Source: B30-G6 sp963701385 | GTDB lineage: Bacteria > Desulfobacterota > Desulfobacteria > Desulfobacterales > B30-G6 | DNA length: 64,000 bases | Direction: 5' to 3' | Assembly (NCBI GenBank): GCA_963701385.1 | Contig: CAVOZW010000007.1 | Coordinates: 62,001-126,000 of the forward strand | Shown: positions 34,244 to 42,766 of the stretch, in pieces | Numbering within the stretch: the first letter of the stretch is position 1 | Layout of the letters: each line of letters opens with the position of its first letter | The notes under the pieces: generated by a model | Told to the model about the DNA's origin: nothing | Database searches by the model: none | What the model saw: the letters and a program-made list of their open reading frames with translations, nothing else | Program-made: the position numbers and the translations under genes

Positions 34244-35584
34244 TCAACTGAGCGTCGTGATTATTTTCTCGGTGTCTTCGGTGGCCGCATCAATGATCAC
34301 CCGGATTTTCTTTGCGCGCCGTCCTTCAACCTCCAGGACTTCAGCCAATGCGCCCGGCAGCTTGATGCTGTCGCCTCTGGAAAGGACTTTCTCGCTTGAT
34401 GACATCAAATACCCCGAGAACGTATCGGCCAGTTTCGTGTCCAGGAAAAGGTTCAATGCCCGGTTCACCGTTTCAATGGGTGCACTGCCAAGAACAATGA
34501 AACTCTTCTCCGATTCGGGTGTAATTTGTGGCACAATTTCGTCGAATTCGTCCTCAACCGGACCAACGATCTGCTCTATGACGTCCTCGAGCGTAACGAC
34601 GCCCACGATAATACCATACTCATCCACCACAAAAGCCATATGCTGATGAGAAGATTGGAACTGGCGCAGCAGTCGACTGACAGGTATAGTTTCAGGCACA
34701 AATTGGCACGGTCTGAGGATCGATCGCAGGTTAATCGTATCATCACCTGAAAGACTGATTAAGTCTTTAATGTGAACAATCCCCAGCACACTGTCCAAGG
34801 AGCCCTGACACACCGGATATCGCGAATGGGTATCTTTTAATACGAGGGCCAGATTCTCCTGAATAGGTTGGTCAACATTGAGAAAGACGACATCGATGCG
34901 TGGTTTCATGACTTTGCGGCACACCAGGTCGTCGAATTCAAGGACTGCAGTGATCAGGCGATGTTCCGATCGACTGATATTTCCGTGTGTTCTTGCCTGC
35001 TGAAGTAGGGTCCGGATCTCCCCCTCGGTGGGAATTTCCTGGTGCGAGGTTTTGGGGTCGACACCTGCCATAGCAAGCAAAAAGGATGTACTGGCGTTCA
35101 ATGCGGCCATCAGGGGGTAGGAAAAGTAGTAAAAAGCCTTTAAAGGCATGGCGCAAAATAAGGCCACCGTCTCCGGTCTCCTGAGGGCATAAATTTTGGG
35201 CGTCTGTTCGCCGATAACGAGATGAGCGGCCGTTATTAGCGTAAAGGCGATGATAAAGGCAATACTGTGGAGCCAGAAGTCCGCTTTAATCCCCAGCATC
35301 ACCAACATCGGTCGCAGCAGGTGGGCAATGGCCGGTTCACCGATCCACCCAAGCCCCAATGAAGCCATGGTAATGCCCAATTGGCAGGCAGATAAAGAGG
35401 CGTCCAGTCTGCGCTGAAGCCATAAAGCCGTTTTGGCGAAGGGTCGTTGTTTTTGTATGAGGTCGTTAAGTTGTCCTTCCCTGAGTTTTACCAACGCAAA
35501 TTCGACCGCTACAAAAAATCCGTTGATGAGCACCAGTATGAAGGCCGCTGTAATTTTTATTAAATCGACTGCCCACGTGTCCAT
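34244..35584 (-). CDS. CNNM/CorC-HlyC family protein (DUF21, two CBS, CorC domains)
   Basis: A 446-residue membrane protein. A DUF21 domain of four hydrophobic helices (NGFFVAVEFALVKLR...) is followed by a CBS pair (KVMKPRIDVVFLNV, SRYPVCQGSLDSVLGIVHIKDL, FVVDEYGIIVGVVTLEDVIE) and a C-terminal CorC_HlyC domain. These proteins affect magnesium or sodium-coupled magnesium export and were first called hemolysins. The CBS pair may bind adenine nucleotides; in some bacteria such CBS pairs bind c-di-AMP. Confidence 0.9.
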   Translation of the reverse strand: MDTWAVDLIKITAAFILVLINGFFVAVEFALVKLREGQLNDLIQKQRPFAKTALWLQRRLDASLSACQLGITMASLGLGWIGEPAIAHLLRPMLVMLGIKADFWLHSIAFIIAFTLITAAHLVIGEQTPKIYALRRPETVALFCAMPLKAFYYFSYPLMAALNASTSFLLAMAGVDPKTSHQEIPTEGEIRTLLQQARTHGNISRSEHRLITAVLEFDDLVCRKVMKPRIDVVFLNVDQPIQENLALVLKDTHSRYPVCQGSLDSVLGIVHIKDLISLSGDDTINLRSILRPCQFVPETIPVSRLLRQFQSSHQHMAFVVDEYGIIVGVVTLEDVIEQIVGPVEDEFDEIVPQITPESEKSFIVLGSAPIETVNRALNLFLDTKLADTFSGYLMSSSEKVLSRGDSIKLPGALAEVLEVEGRRAKKIRVIIDAATEDTEKIITTLS

Positions 35585-35630
35585 TGTTGTTAAGCCTTTA
35601 ACCGTATTCGTTTGGCTTGATCATCACTCC

Positions 35631-35685
35631 TTGAACCGCAACAGTGGGCGCATAGCCCATGGCTTGCCGCGAAGATCTTCAATTT
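35631..35685. repeat. Dispersed repeat family C, copy 4 (short)
   Basis: TTGAACCGCAACAGTGGGCG, then CATGGCTTGCCGCGAAGATC; a truncated copy upstream of the CNNM gene. The rest of 35585-35803 has no recognisable feature. Confidence 0.6.
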
Positions 35686-35803
35686 AGTACAAAAAACAAC
35701 ATCCTTGGTTGGTTATAGCAGGTGTGGAGAAATTACAAGCCGAATATGATATGATCTGTCACGTGATTGTGTTGCATCAAGAAGACTTCAAGATCCGCTG
35801 GGT

Positions 35804-36259
35804 CTATTCGTCCCGAATACTCAATAACGGAATCGGGCTGTATCTAAACATCTTTTGCGCACACGATCCGAGGATGATATCCACTACGTTTGACCTTCCT
35901 TTGGCACCCATGACCAGTAGGTCAGGCAATTTTTCCTTTATTTCCTGCAAAAGCGCCTCAAAAGGAACTCCGGTGCGAACATAGGTTTCCACCGCTAGCT
36001 TGTCACCGTTCAGTTTTTTTGCCAGTTCTTGAAGTTTTTCTTTGCGTTCATTCACTTGGTCTTTCACGTATTCTTTTACCGAAAATTCGGGCACCCGGGC
36101 TGCAACCATATTCAGCATATCAACATCTCTTCGGTTGAAAATATGGCTAAAAAAAAGTGCTGCACCCAGGTCTTGCGCCAAGCTTGCAGCGTATGAAGCT
36201 GCGGCCAGGGAATATTCGGAAAAGTCCACGGCAACCATAATTTTATGGATCGTCTTCAT
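35804..36259 (-). CDS. Universal stress protein
   Basis: A 151-residue UspA-fold protein. It starts MKTIHKIMVAVDFSEYSL and ends with the ATP-binding signature GAKGRSNVVDIILGS followed by CAQKMFRYSPIPLL, so it is of the nucleotide-binding type. USPs help in starvation and stress survival; some bind cyclic nucleotides. The start has GGAG upstream. It is separate from its neighbours by about 90-220 bases on each side. Confidence 0.92.
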   Translation of the reverse strand: MKTIHKIMVAVDFSEYSLAAASYAASLAQDLGAALFFSHIFNRRDVDMLNMVAARVPEFSVKEYVKDQVNERKEKLQELAKKLNGDKLAVETYVRTGVPFEALLQEIKEKLPDLLVMGAKGRSNVVDIILGSCAQKMFRYSPIPLLSIRDE

Positions 36260-36353
36260 TTTATGTCTCCAATCTGAGTTTGGGTACTTGCCCTTGAGCC
36301 GTCTTTCGATTCATTATGCGCCACCGCCGGAATTCGATGGCTATTGGGTCAGG

Positions 36354-36938
36354 TCAAAATTCCAATATGCGCACAGCTTCAGGCTTGTCACCTTTTTTGG
36401 TGGGAAAAAGCGTGACGCCCAATCGATTGGGTGGTGATAGCGACTTGTACTTGCGAAAAACTTTTTTTGCTATGGGCAGATAATAGTACACCAAATTAAA
36501 TCCCCGTTCCGATCTGTCGTTGAATAATTCAATCTGCACCTGGCCGTCCGTCCAACGAAGCGTCGACACGACACCTTCCTTGTCCAAGGCCGTTTCCGGA
36601 ATGCCAAGGCGTTCAACCAAGGTGCGCTTGGTCTGTGCATAGGCTTCATCGTTTTCGATCCCTATAAATACGGCAAAAAACGCGTCCTGGTAAAACCCGT
36701 AGAGTACAGCGGGGACACCCTCTCCCAATAAGGTGTGAACCTGGTCACCGCGAACGCAATACTGAATGCCTTCTCGTTCTCCAACACTTTTACAGTCATT
36801 CACCTGACTTGGCGACATTGCCCAGTCAATACCGCCGAAACCGGTCTGGATGTCAGCCCCTGCGCCGACGTCAGCCAACACGAAAACGATCCCCAAGACA
36901 GCCAGAAAAAACCGAACGGATTTTGTTGAGAGCGCCAT
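36354..36938 (-). CDS. Exported protein of unknown function
   Basis: A 194-residue protein with a clear signal peptide (KSVRFFLAVLGIVFVLADVG, probable cleavage near GAGAD). The mature part opens GFGGIDWAMSPSQVNDCKSV, a pattern found in small periplasmic proteins that begin with a G-x-xWGxS-like motif, and continues as mixed alpha/beta. One cysteine pair (DCK, QYCV) could form a disulfide. No enzyme motif. AAGGA precedes the ATG. Confidence 0.6.
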   Translation of the reverse strand: MALSTKSVRFFLAVLGIVFVLADVGAGADIQTGFGGIDWAMSPSQVNDCKSVGEREGIQYCVRGDQVHTLLGEGVPAVLYGFYQDAFFAVFIGIENDEAYAQTKRTLVERLGIPETALDKEGVVSTLRWTDGQVQIELFNDRSERGFNLVYYYLPIAKKVFRKYKSLSPPNRLGVTLFPTKKGDKPEAVRILEF

Positions 36939-36987
36939 TGACGTTTCCTTTACCTTTGAAGCGTGTCGATAATATATCCTGAACTTA

Positions 36988-37025
36988 GCGATTTTTTATC
37001 TCGATCTGCACCAATCTCTTGCGGA
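36988..37025 (-). repeat. Dispersed repeat family E, copy 3 (short)
   Basis: GCGATTTTTTATCTCGATCT, then GCACCAATCTCTTGCGGA, matches the start of the copy at 29828-29898. It lies in the 381-base space 36939-37319, which also holds an IS110-linked relic and nothing else recognisable. Confidence 0.55.
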
Positions 37026-37177
37026 CTAAAAACTGCCGCTAGCGGAACGTTATTATGCCAAACACTCTAATGACTATATCAACCCGCATCCCGAGACGTC
37101 AAGCAAGCTGCTAATAATTATCAAACAGGCCCGTTTTTGAATTTGATTTTAGCCTCGCATATTTGTATTATAAAGGC

Positions 37178-37248
37178 CTCTTCACCATCAGACGCTATAA
37201 TATAAATCTATGTTTCATGTTTCGTTGTGCGCGGACGGGCATGAAAAT
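37178..37248. repeat. Internally deleted relic of the IS110-associated element
   Basis: CTCTTCACCATCAGACGCT is joined directly to TATAAATCTATGTTTCATG and TTTCGTTGTGCGCGGACGGG. The same two blocks occur at 55111-55132 and 55296-55342, there separated by about 165 bases containing the start of an IS110-type transposase. Confidence 0.65.
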
Positions 37249-37319
37249 TTCTACGGCAGTGCGTTATGGTCGTGATAAAATTTTTTTCCGAATAGCCTGT
37301 ACGATAAAAGGTAGGGCAA

Positions 37320-38756
37320 ATGGATTTTATTCTTCTGATCCAACAGTTTTTTGACTGGCGCGCCCTGGTCGATATTCTATTAATGTCGGCCAGCTTGTTT
37401 TTTCTGTACCGCACCCTGCAACGTCTTGGAACCTGGGGCATCGCGGCTGGCATTCTGATAGCCATCGTCGTATATCTGCTGGCCAGCATACTCGATCTTA
37501 AAGGCATCGAGTGGGTAATGGGAAACCTCAGCCAAGTTGCCGTGATTTCCCTGATTATTATTTTTCAACCCGAACTACGCAAAATATTCGAACGGGCCGC
37601 CTCTGTCCGGAGATCGAAAAGAATCGATTCTGGCGATGCGTTTACGGAATTGCTTGTGGATGCCCTCTGGGATCTGGCGGGCAAACGTCAGGGCGCCATC
37701 GTGGTTCTGCCGGGCAAAGAACCCATTCAGGAATGGATTTCAGGCGGTTATGTGCTGGACGCCTTACCAAGCGCGCCGCTTATTATGAGCATCTTCGACC
37801 CAAGCTCAGCAGGTCACGATGGTGCCGTTATTGTGTCCGGGGGAAGACTAGCCCGATTTGGTGTACGCCTGCCCGTATCTAATAGTTCGCGGCTGTCCGA
37901 GGCTTACGGCACCCGTCATCATGCAGGTATGGGACTTGCCGAACAGTCCGATGCGCTGGTCATGGTCGTATCCGAGGAACGCGGTCAAATTTCCGTCTTC
38001 AAAGAAGGCAAGATGCACCCAACCGAAAATCGGGACGAGCTGATTGCTTCGATCACGGAACACTGGCGCAAGACAGATTCGTATTCCCTCGATTTGCCGC
38101 AAGGGAAAGTAGGCTGGCGAACCGTGGCACAGATGTCCACCAGCCTATTTCTGGCTACGTTTTTCTGGTCAACCCTGATCATTTCCCAGGGAGAAATGTT
38201 GGAAAAGGTCGTCACTGTTCCGGTCGAGTTCACTGCTTCGCCGGCGAATCTGGTTCTGGTGGGTGACAAAGAAAAAAATGTCCAACTACACCTTTCGGGA
38301 CCGAAATCAGAACTGGATGCCATAAACCCTTCAGAATTAAATGTCAAAATCGACCTGTCGAAAGCCGTTTCAGGAAAACAGGCCTTTGTGATCACGACTG
38401 ATAGCGTTCGACTGCCCCGCAAAATCAGCTTGCTGGATGTGATTCCTTCCGAAGTCGAATTGACCCTGGCGGAAATCGTGGAGCAGGAAGTATTCATTAA
38501 ACCGCAGTTGTTAGGTAAACTCCCCGGTAACAGGAAGATCCACTCGTTGGACGTCATACCACCCAGAGTGAAGGTATTTTCGCCTGCCTCAGCGAATACG
38601 GATCGAATCGTCAGCCTCCTCACCACACCGATTTACCTGGACAGTATTTACAGCGACACCCATGTTTTCTGTAAAATAATCGCCCCACCCGCCATACAGC
38701 CCACAGAAAAAAACTGGCCGGACGTTGAAGTGGTGATCAAGGTCAGTCAGCCTTAG
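37320..38756 (+). CDS. Diadenylate cyclase (CdaA-like) fused to YbbR/CdaR domains
   Basis: A 478-residue membrane protein. Three N-terminal transmembrane helices precede a DAC domain carrying HDGAVIV and GTRHHAGMG, the DGA and RHR-type catalytic motifs that make c-di-AMP from two ATP. The start MDFILLIQQFFDWRALVDIL is typical of CdaA. After about residue 265 a further hydrophobic helix (STSLFLATFFWSTLII) leads to YbbR-like repeats (VTVPVEFTASPANLVLVG and the following unit). In Firmicutes CdaA and its regulator CdaR are separate adjacent genes; here both are one polypeptide. Confidence 0.92.
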   Translation: MDFILLIQQFFDWRALVDILLMSASLFFLYRTLQRLGTWGIAAGILIAIVVYLLASILDLKGIEWVMGNLSQVAVISLIIIFQPELRKIFERAASVRRSKRIDSGDAFTELLVDALWDLAGKRQGAIVVLPGKEPIQEWISGGYVLDALPSAPLIMSIFDPSSAGHDGAVIVSGGRLARFGVRLPVSNSSRLSEAYGTRHHAGMGLAEQSDALVMVVSEERGQISVFKEGKMHPTENRDELIASITEHWRKTDSYSLDLPQGKVGWRTVAQMSTSLFLATFFWSTLIISQGEMLEKVVTVPVEFTASPANLVLVGDKEKNVQLHLSGPKSELDAINPSELNVKIDLSKAVSGKQAFVITTDSVRLPRKISLLDVIPSEVELTLAEIVEQEVFIKPQLLGKLPGNRKIHSLDVIPPRVKVFSPASANTDRIVSLLTTPIYLDSIYSDTHVFCKIIAPPAIQPTEKNWPDVEVVIKVSQP

Positions 38757-38774
38757 ACGGATTTAGAGCAAAAT

Positions 38775-38815
38775 GGATGATTCATTTCGCGTTTGCCAAA
38801 TCCCGAAAGTTGCGT
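38775..38815. repeat. Dispersed repeat family D, short copy
   Basis: TGATTCATTTCGCGTTTGCC followed by AAATCCCGAAAGTTGCGTT, nearly identical to the end of the copy at 18231-18400. It follows the cyclase stop codon by about 20 bases. Confidence 0.65.
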
Positions 38816-38871
38816 TACTAAATCAAGAAAAGACGGTTTCGTAATAATTTCAAATAGAGAAGGATATCAAC

Positions 38872-39321
38872 ATGGCGGAAAATAATATATTACTGCCCAT
38901 GGTAAATAAATTCTTTGAGCATGATTTGGAGAACGCAGTCCATATTCTCGAGAGTATGACCGAAGAGGAAGCGGCCGAGGTACTGAAATCACTTCCGATA
39001 AGACGCTGGATGAGATCAGCCGAAAAGACATTTTCGCCTTACACTGTTTCACCGATCGACAGGAAGCCGCTAACGAACTCGCCAAACGCAAATTTTTTGC
39101 CGCCCCTGTCGTGGACAGCGACAACCATGTCCTTGGTATCGTCATGCGTGAAATTCCAAAGGACAAAGTATTTCATCTGGTTTTAAAAGAGGGTAAGATC
39201 GGGGCCATCAACGGTGTTGTTATCGGGGCAGTGACGGCGTTTGACGACCGTAACGGACGTACTCGGTTTTCTGGCCTTTCTCGGTTTTGCCGTGATGTTC
39301 CAGAATCTCCTGATCAGTTAA
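38872..39321 (+). pseudogene. mgtE: Eroded magnesium transporter gene (mgtE relic)
   Basis: Pieces of MgtE appear in order but in different frames and with large internal gaps. First MVNKFFEHDLENAVHILESM and EEEAAEVLKSLP (N-domain); then SRKDIFALHCFTDRQEAANE with the following FFAAPVVDSDNHVLGIVMRE (CBS domain); then GKIGAINGVVIGAV (first membrane helix); finally VLGFLAFLGFAVMFQNLLIS with its stop (last helix). An intact MgtE is ~450 residues, so most of the channel is deleted. An AGAAGGA ribosome binding site and the start survive. It lies between the c-di-AMP cyclase and the potassium channel. Confidence 0.82.
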
Positions 39322-39501
39322 AGGATTTTGGCTAATAATATGGACGAATTCGTTCGTGTCTTGGACACTACAGAAATCCGGGTTTAACATTCAAAAAAAG
39401 AGCTTCCTGAACTAAAAGCTTCTCGTTTCTCACAAACGCTCTAAACACATACACGGCTGGACCCGCTTTCTGGGGGATAGCCTTTCTTCCACTATACACA
39501 G

Positions 39502-41223
39502 ATGGTTGCCATGAAATTTATTATAAGCCAGTTTTTCAATATTCTGACCAGTAGAAAAGAGCGAAATGTCAGGATGTTGATAAAATTTTTGCTCGTCCTT
39601 ATAACGATGATCACCATTTACAGTGTTCTGTTCCACTTTCTAATGATGCTGGAAAATCAGGAATTCAGCTGGATTACAGGATTTTATTGGGCCCTTACGG
39701 TTATGTCGACGCTCGGCTTCGGTGATATCACGTTCACCTCTGACCTGGGAAAACTGTTCTCGGTGCTCGTGCTCCTGTCCGGCCTGGTATTTCTGCTCAT
39801 CATGCTGCCTTTCACCTTCATCCAGTTCTTCTACGCACCATGGCTTGAAGCCCAGACAAAGGCCCGGGCCCCGCGAGAACTGCCCAAGGACATACAAGGA
39901 CATGTCATTCTGACAAACGATGATCCCATCACAATGAATCTTATCCAGAGGCTAAAACAATACCAGTATGAGTATGTCATTGTAACGGCAGATATACAGC
40001 GCGCACTGGAGTTGTTCGACCTGGATTACAGAGTGGTCGTAGGTGATTTGAGTGACCCGGAAACGTATAAACGCCTTAATGTGCACAAGGCTGCGCTGGT
40101 GCTGGCCAATAACAACGACATGATGAACACCAACATCGCCTTCACTGTTCGGGAAATATCTAAAGAGGTACCTATTGCTGCAAATGCCGATCTGGATGAT
40201 TCGGTAGACATTTTGCAATTGGCAGGCAGCACACATGTATTGCAGTTCATGAAACTCCTCGGACAGTCATTGTCAAGAAGGGTGCTGAGAACGAGCACAC
40301 GGTCCAACATTATCGGAAACATTGATTCGCTTTTAATCGCTGAAGCCCCTGTGATGAGAACATCGCTGGTAGGTAAGACGCTCCAGCAAAGCAGGCTGCG
40401 CGAGACAACCGGCATCACGGTTGTGGGTGTTTGGGAAAGAGGAAAATTTGAAATACCGACAGCCGCAACACGCATGAATTCAACGACAGTTCTTTTAATG
40501 GCCGGATCATCAGAGCATCTCATGAGCTATGATAAGCATTTCGGTGGAAATAGAAAGCTCCAGGCGCCGGTGCTTATCCTGGGAGGTGGTCGGGTTGGCC
40601 GTGCTGCCGCAGAATCGCTGGAACAAGTGGGTATCGATTATCGAATCATAGAAAAAAACAAGAATCTCATCATAAATGATAAGTATATCCATGGAAGCGC
40701 GGCAGACATCAACACCCTCAAGCGGGCAAATATTAAGGAGGCGCCATCGATTATCATCACCACGCATGATGATCCCACAAATATCTACCTGACCATTTAC
40801 TGCCGCAGGCTGCAGCCCGACATCCAGATCATCTGCCGGGCCAACCTTGACAGAAATATCTCAAAGCTGCACACCGCAGGCGCCGATCTAGTCATGTCTT
40901 ATGCCTCTTTGGCCACCAATACGATCCTCAATCTTCTCAAGCCCGATGAGGTGTTGATGCTCGCCGAGGGGCTGAATGTATTCCGTGCCAGCACACATTT
41001 CTCGCTGGCAGGAAAATCTTTGGCCGAAAGTCAAATCCGCATGCAGACAGGCTGCAGCGTCATCGCTATCAACCACGATGGGAAAATGGTCATCAACCCT
41101 GACCCGTCGGTTTGCTTCCATGAAAATGATATACTCATTATGATTGGCACGGATGAAGCGGAAAAGCGCTTGTATCAAAAGTATCCAGACTTAATCAAAC
41201 TCAAGCCGTCTCAGTCTGATTGA
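39502..41223 (+). CDS. RCK-gated potassium channel with tandem TrkA-N/TrkA-C domains
   Basis: A 573-residue protein: two transmembrane helices around a pore loop with selectivity filter STLGFGD (residues 69-75; TLGFGD in place of the common TVGYGD), then two RCK units, each a Rossmann TrkA-N domain plus TrkA-C. The second Rossmann motif VLILGGGRVGRAAAESL is intact; the first (GHVILTNDDP) has lost the glycine signature. It should conduct potassium and be gated by ligand binding to the RCK ring; TrkA-C domains bind c-di-AMP in several bacteria. Starts at ATG 39502 or 39511, neither with a good Shine-Dalgarno. The stop codon abuts repeat C. Confidence 0.85.
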   Translation: MVAMKFIISQFFNILTSRKERNVRMLIKFLLVLITMITIYSVLFHFLMMLENQEFSWITGFYWALTVMSTLGFGDITFTSDLGKLFSVLVLLSGLVFLLIMLPFTFIQFFYAPWLEAQTKARAPRELPKDIQGHVILTNDDPITMNLIQRLKQYQYEYVIVTADIQRALELFDLDYRVVVGDLSDPETYKRLNVHKAALVLANNNDMMNTNIAFTVREISKEVPIAANADLDDSVDILQLAGSTHVLQFMKLLGQSLSRRVLRTSTRSNIIGNIDSLLIAEAPVMRTSLVGKTLQQSRLRETTGITVVGVWERGKFEIPTAATRMNSTTVLLMAGSSEHLMSYDKHFGGNRKLQAPVLILGGGRVGRAAAESLEQVGIDYRIIEKNKNLIINDKYIHGSAADINTLKRANIKEAPSIIITTHDDPTNIYLTIYCRRLQPDIQIICRANLDRNISKLHTAGADLVMSYASLATNTILNLLKPDEVLMLAEGLNVFRASTHFSLAGKSLAESQIRMQTGCSVIAINHDGKMVINPDPSVCFHENDILIMIGTDEAEKRLYQKYPDLIKLKPSQSD

Positions 41224-41339
41224 ACCGCAACAGCGAGCGCATTCCCCGTAGCTTGCTGCGGGGTTAGCGAGCAAATCAAAATTAGACAGAATTCCTTACG
41301 GTCGAAGAATCCTCGTAGCTTGCTGCGAGGTTCTTCAAT
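41221..41339. repeat. Dispersed repeat family C, copy 5 (begins with the channel stop codon)
   Basis: TGAACCGCAACAGCGAGCGC ... CCCCGTAGCTTGCTGCGGGG ... CCTCGTAGCTTGCTGCGAGG. The first three bases are the TGA stop of the potassium-channel gene. Two CGTAGCTTGCTGCG hairpins are intact. Fills the space to the convergent phosphofructokinase gene together with 77 unremarkable bases. Confidence 0.85.
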
Positions 41340-41416
41340 ATTCCATGCGGCAGGTTGCGAGGAATATTCATCGTAAGAAAATCCGCCTCTTGTATGGGCA
41401 CACCCGTTATTGCTGC

Positions 41417-42748
41417 TCATCCGATACTGTTTTTCAAGGCCCCCTGTCCTGTCGCGTCCAGGACGCTGCGCCAGAGCTTCCCATGGGGATCCACCTGTTT
41501 GCGTTTTACCGAGGAAGCTTCGATGGGGATGTGGACGAAGGTATAATTCCAATAGCCGATGAGCACCTTTGTTTTTCCGGCCATGCCGGCATGCACCGCG
41601 TCCCGACCCAGGAAAGAACAGAAAACATGGTCGTTGGCATTGGCGGGCAGGCTCCGGATGGTGTAACTCGGATCGATGTATTTCAAAGAAATGTCGATGT
41701 TTTTTTTGTCAAAATAGATGTTCAGAGCGTCTTTCAAATAAATGCCGATATCCTTGAGACGGACATTACCGGATTCATCCTTTTCCTTCATGTTATCTTG
41801 AAAATACTTTTGCCCGGCCCCTTCGGCAACCACGATCACGGCGTGCCGCCTCTCCTTGAGCCGCCTTTCAACGTTCGCCATCAGGCCGTTAGCGCCGTCG
41901 AGGTCAAAATCGACCTCGGGTATCAATACGAAATTGACATCCTGTTGCGCCAGAACGGCCGTGGCGGCGATGAAACCGGAGTAGCGCCCCATGAGTTTGA
42001 TGAGTCCGATCCCGTCAGGATAGCCCAAGGCCTCGTTGTGGGCGCTCTTGATGGCCTTTGAGGCCACATCCACGGCGGTGTCGAACCCAAAGGAACGGGC
42101 CACCATGTGGATATCGTTGTCGATGGTTTTGGGGATGCCCACAACACTGATCTTTAACCCGCGCCCAAGAATGCTGTCGCCGATGCGGGTGGCTGCCCGC
42201 AGGGTGCCGTCGCCCCCGACCATGAATAGAATCCCGATATTCATTCTTTCCAGGCTGTCGACGATTTCCTCGATATCTTGGGGTCCTCTTGAAGAACCGA
42301 GAACAGAACCGCCCATTTCGAGTATGTTGGCCACGAATTCCGGGGTGAGTTCGATGATATCATGGCCGTACTTGGGGATAAAACCCTGAAGTCCGTATCG
42401 AAACCCGTAGATATTGTTGACACCGTAACCGAAATAGAGTTCCAGCACCACCGCTCGAATGATATCGTTGAGACCGGGACAGAGCCCACCGCAGGTAACG
42501 ATGCCGCAGCGCAATTTACTGGGGTCAAAATAGATGTTTTCCCTGGGGCCTGCCAGCTCGAAATGGGCACCCGGCCGGCCGGCTTTCATGGCAGTCATGA
42601 AACCGCTCAAGGTCACATCGATCATCACCCCTTGGTCATCCGACACAAAACCTTCTGCGATATTGATGTCTGGATCTCTCTTGGCCGGGGAGGGAATGCC
42701 GGTACGCCCAAGCGTTTGAATCCGGGTTTCTATGTTCTCGTATTTCAC
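41417..42748 (-). CDS. 6-phosphofructokinase (long group, Gly/Lys type)
   Basis: A 443-residue PfkA-superfamily enzyme. TCGGLCPGLNDIIR, VGGDGTLRAATRI, GIPKTIDNDI, GRYSGFIAA and ...PSYTIRSLPANANDHVFCSF follow family order. The pair of residues that separates donors reads Gly in GGDGT and Lys in PKTID; Gly at the first site is the ATP-type choice as in trypanosomal and plant-like long PFKs, whereas PPi enzymes have Asp there. So ATP is the likelier donor. Start is GTG at 42748 with AGGAG upstream. Downstream of kdsD on the same strand with an 18-base gap. Confidence 0.88.
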   Translation of the reverse strand: MKYENIETRIQTLGRTGIPSPAKRDPDINIAEGFVSDDQGVMIDVTLSGFMTAMKAGRPGAHFELAGPRENIYFDPSKLRCGIVTCGGLCPGLNDIIRAVVLELYFGYGVNNIYGFRYGLQGFIPKYGHDIIELTPEFVANILEMGGSVLGSSRGPQDIEEIVDSLERMNIGILFMVGGDGTLRAATRIGDSILGRGLKISVVGIPKTIDNDIHMVARSFGFDTAVDVASKAIKSAHNEALGYPDGIGLIKLMGRYSGFIAATAVLAQQDVNFVLIPEVDFDLDGANGLMANVERRLKERRHAVIVVAEGAGQKYFQDNMKEKDESGNVRLKDIGIYLKDALNIYFDKKNIDISLKYIDPSYTIRSLPANANDHVFCSFLGRDAVHAGMAGKTKVLIGYWNYTFVHIPIEASSVKRKQVDPHGKLWRSVLDATGQGALKNSIG

Positions 42749-42766
42749 GGCTGCCTGCTCCTTTTA

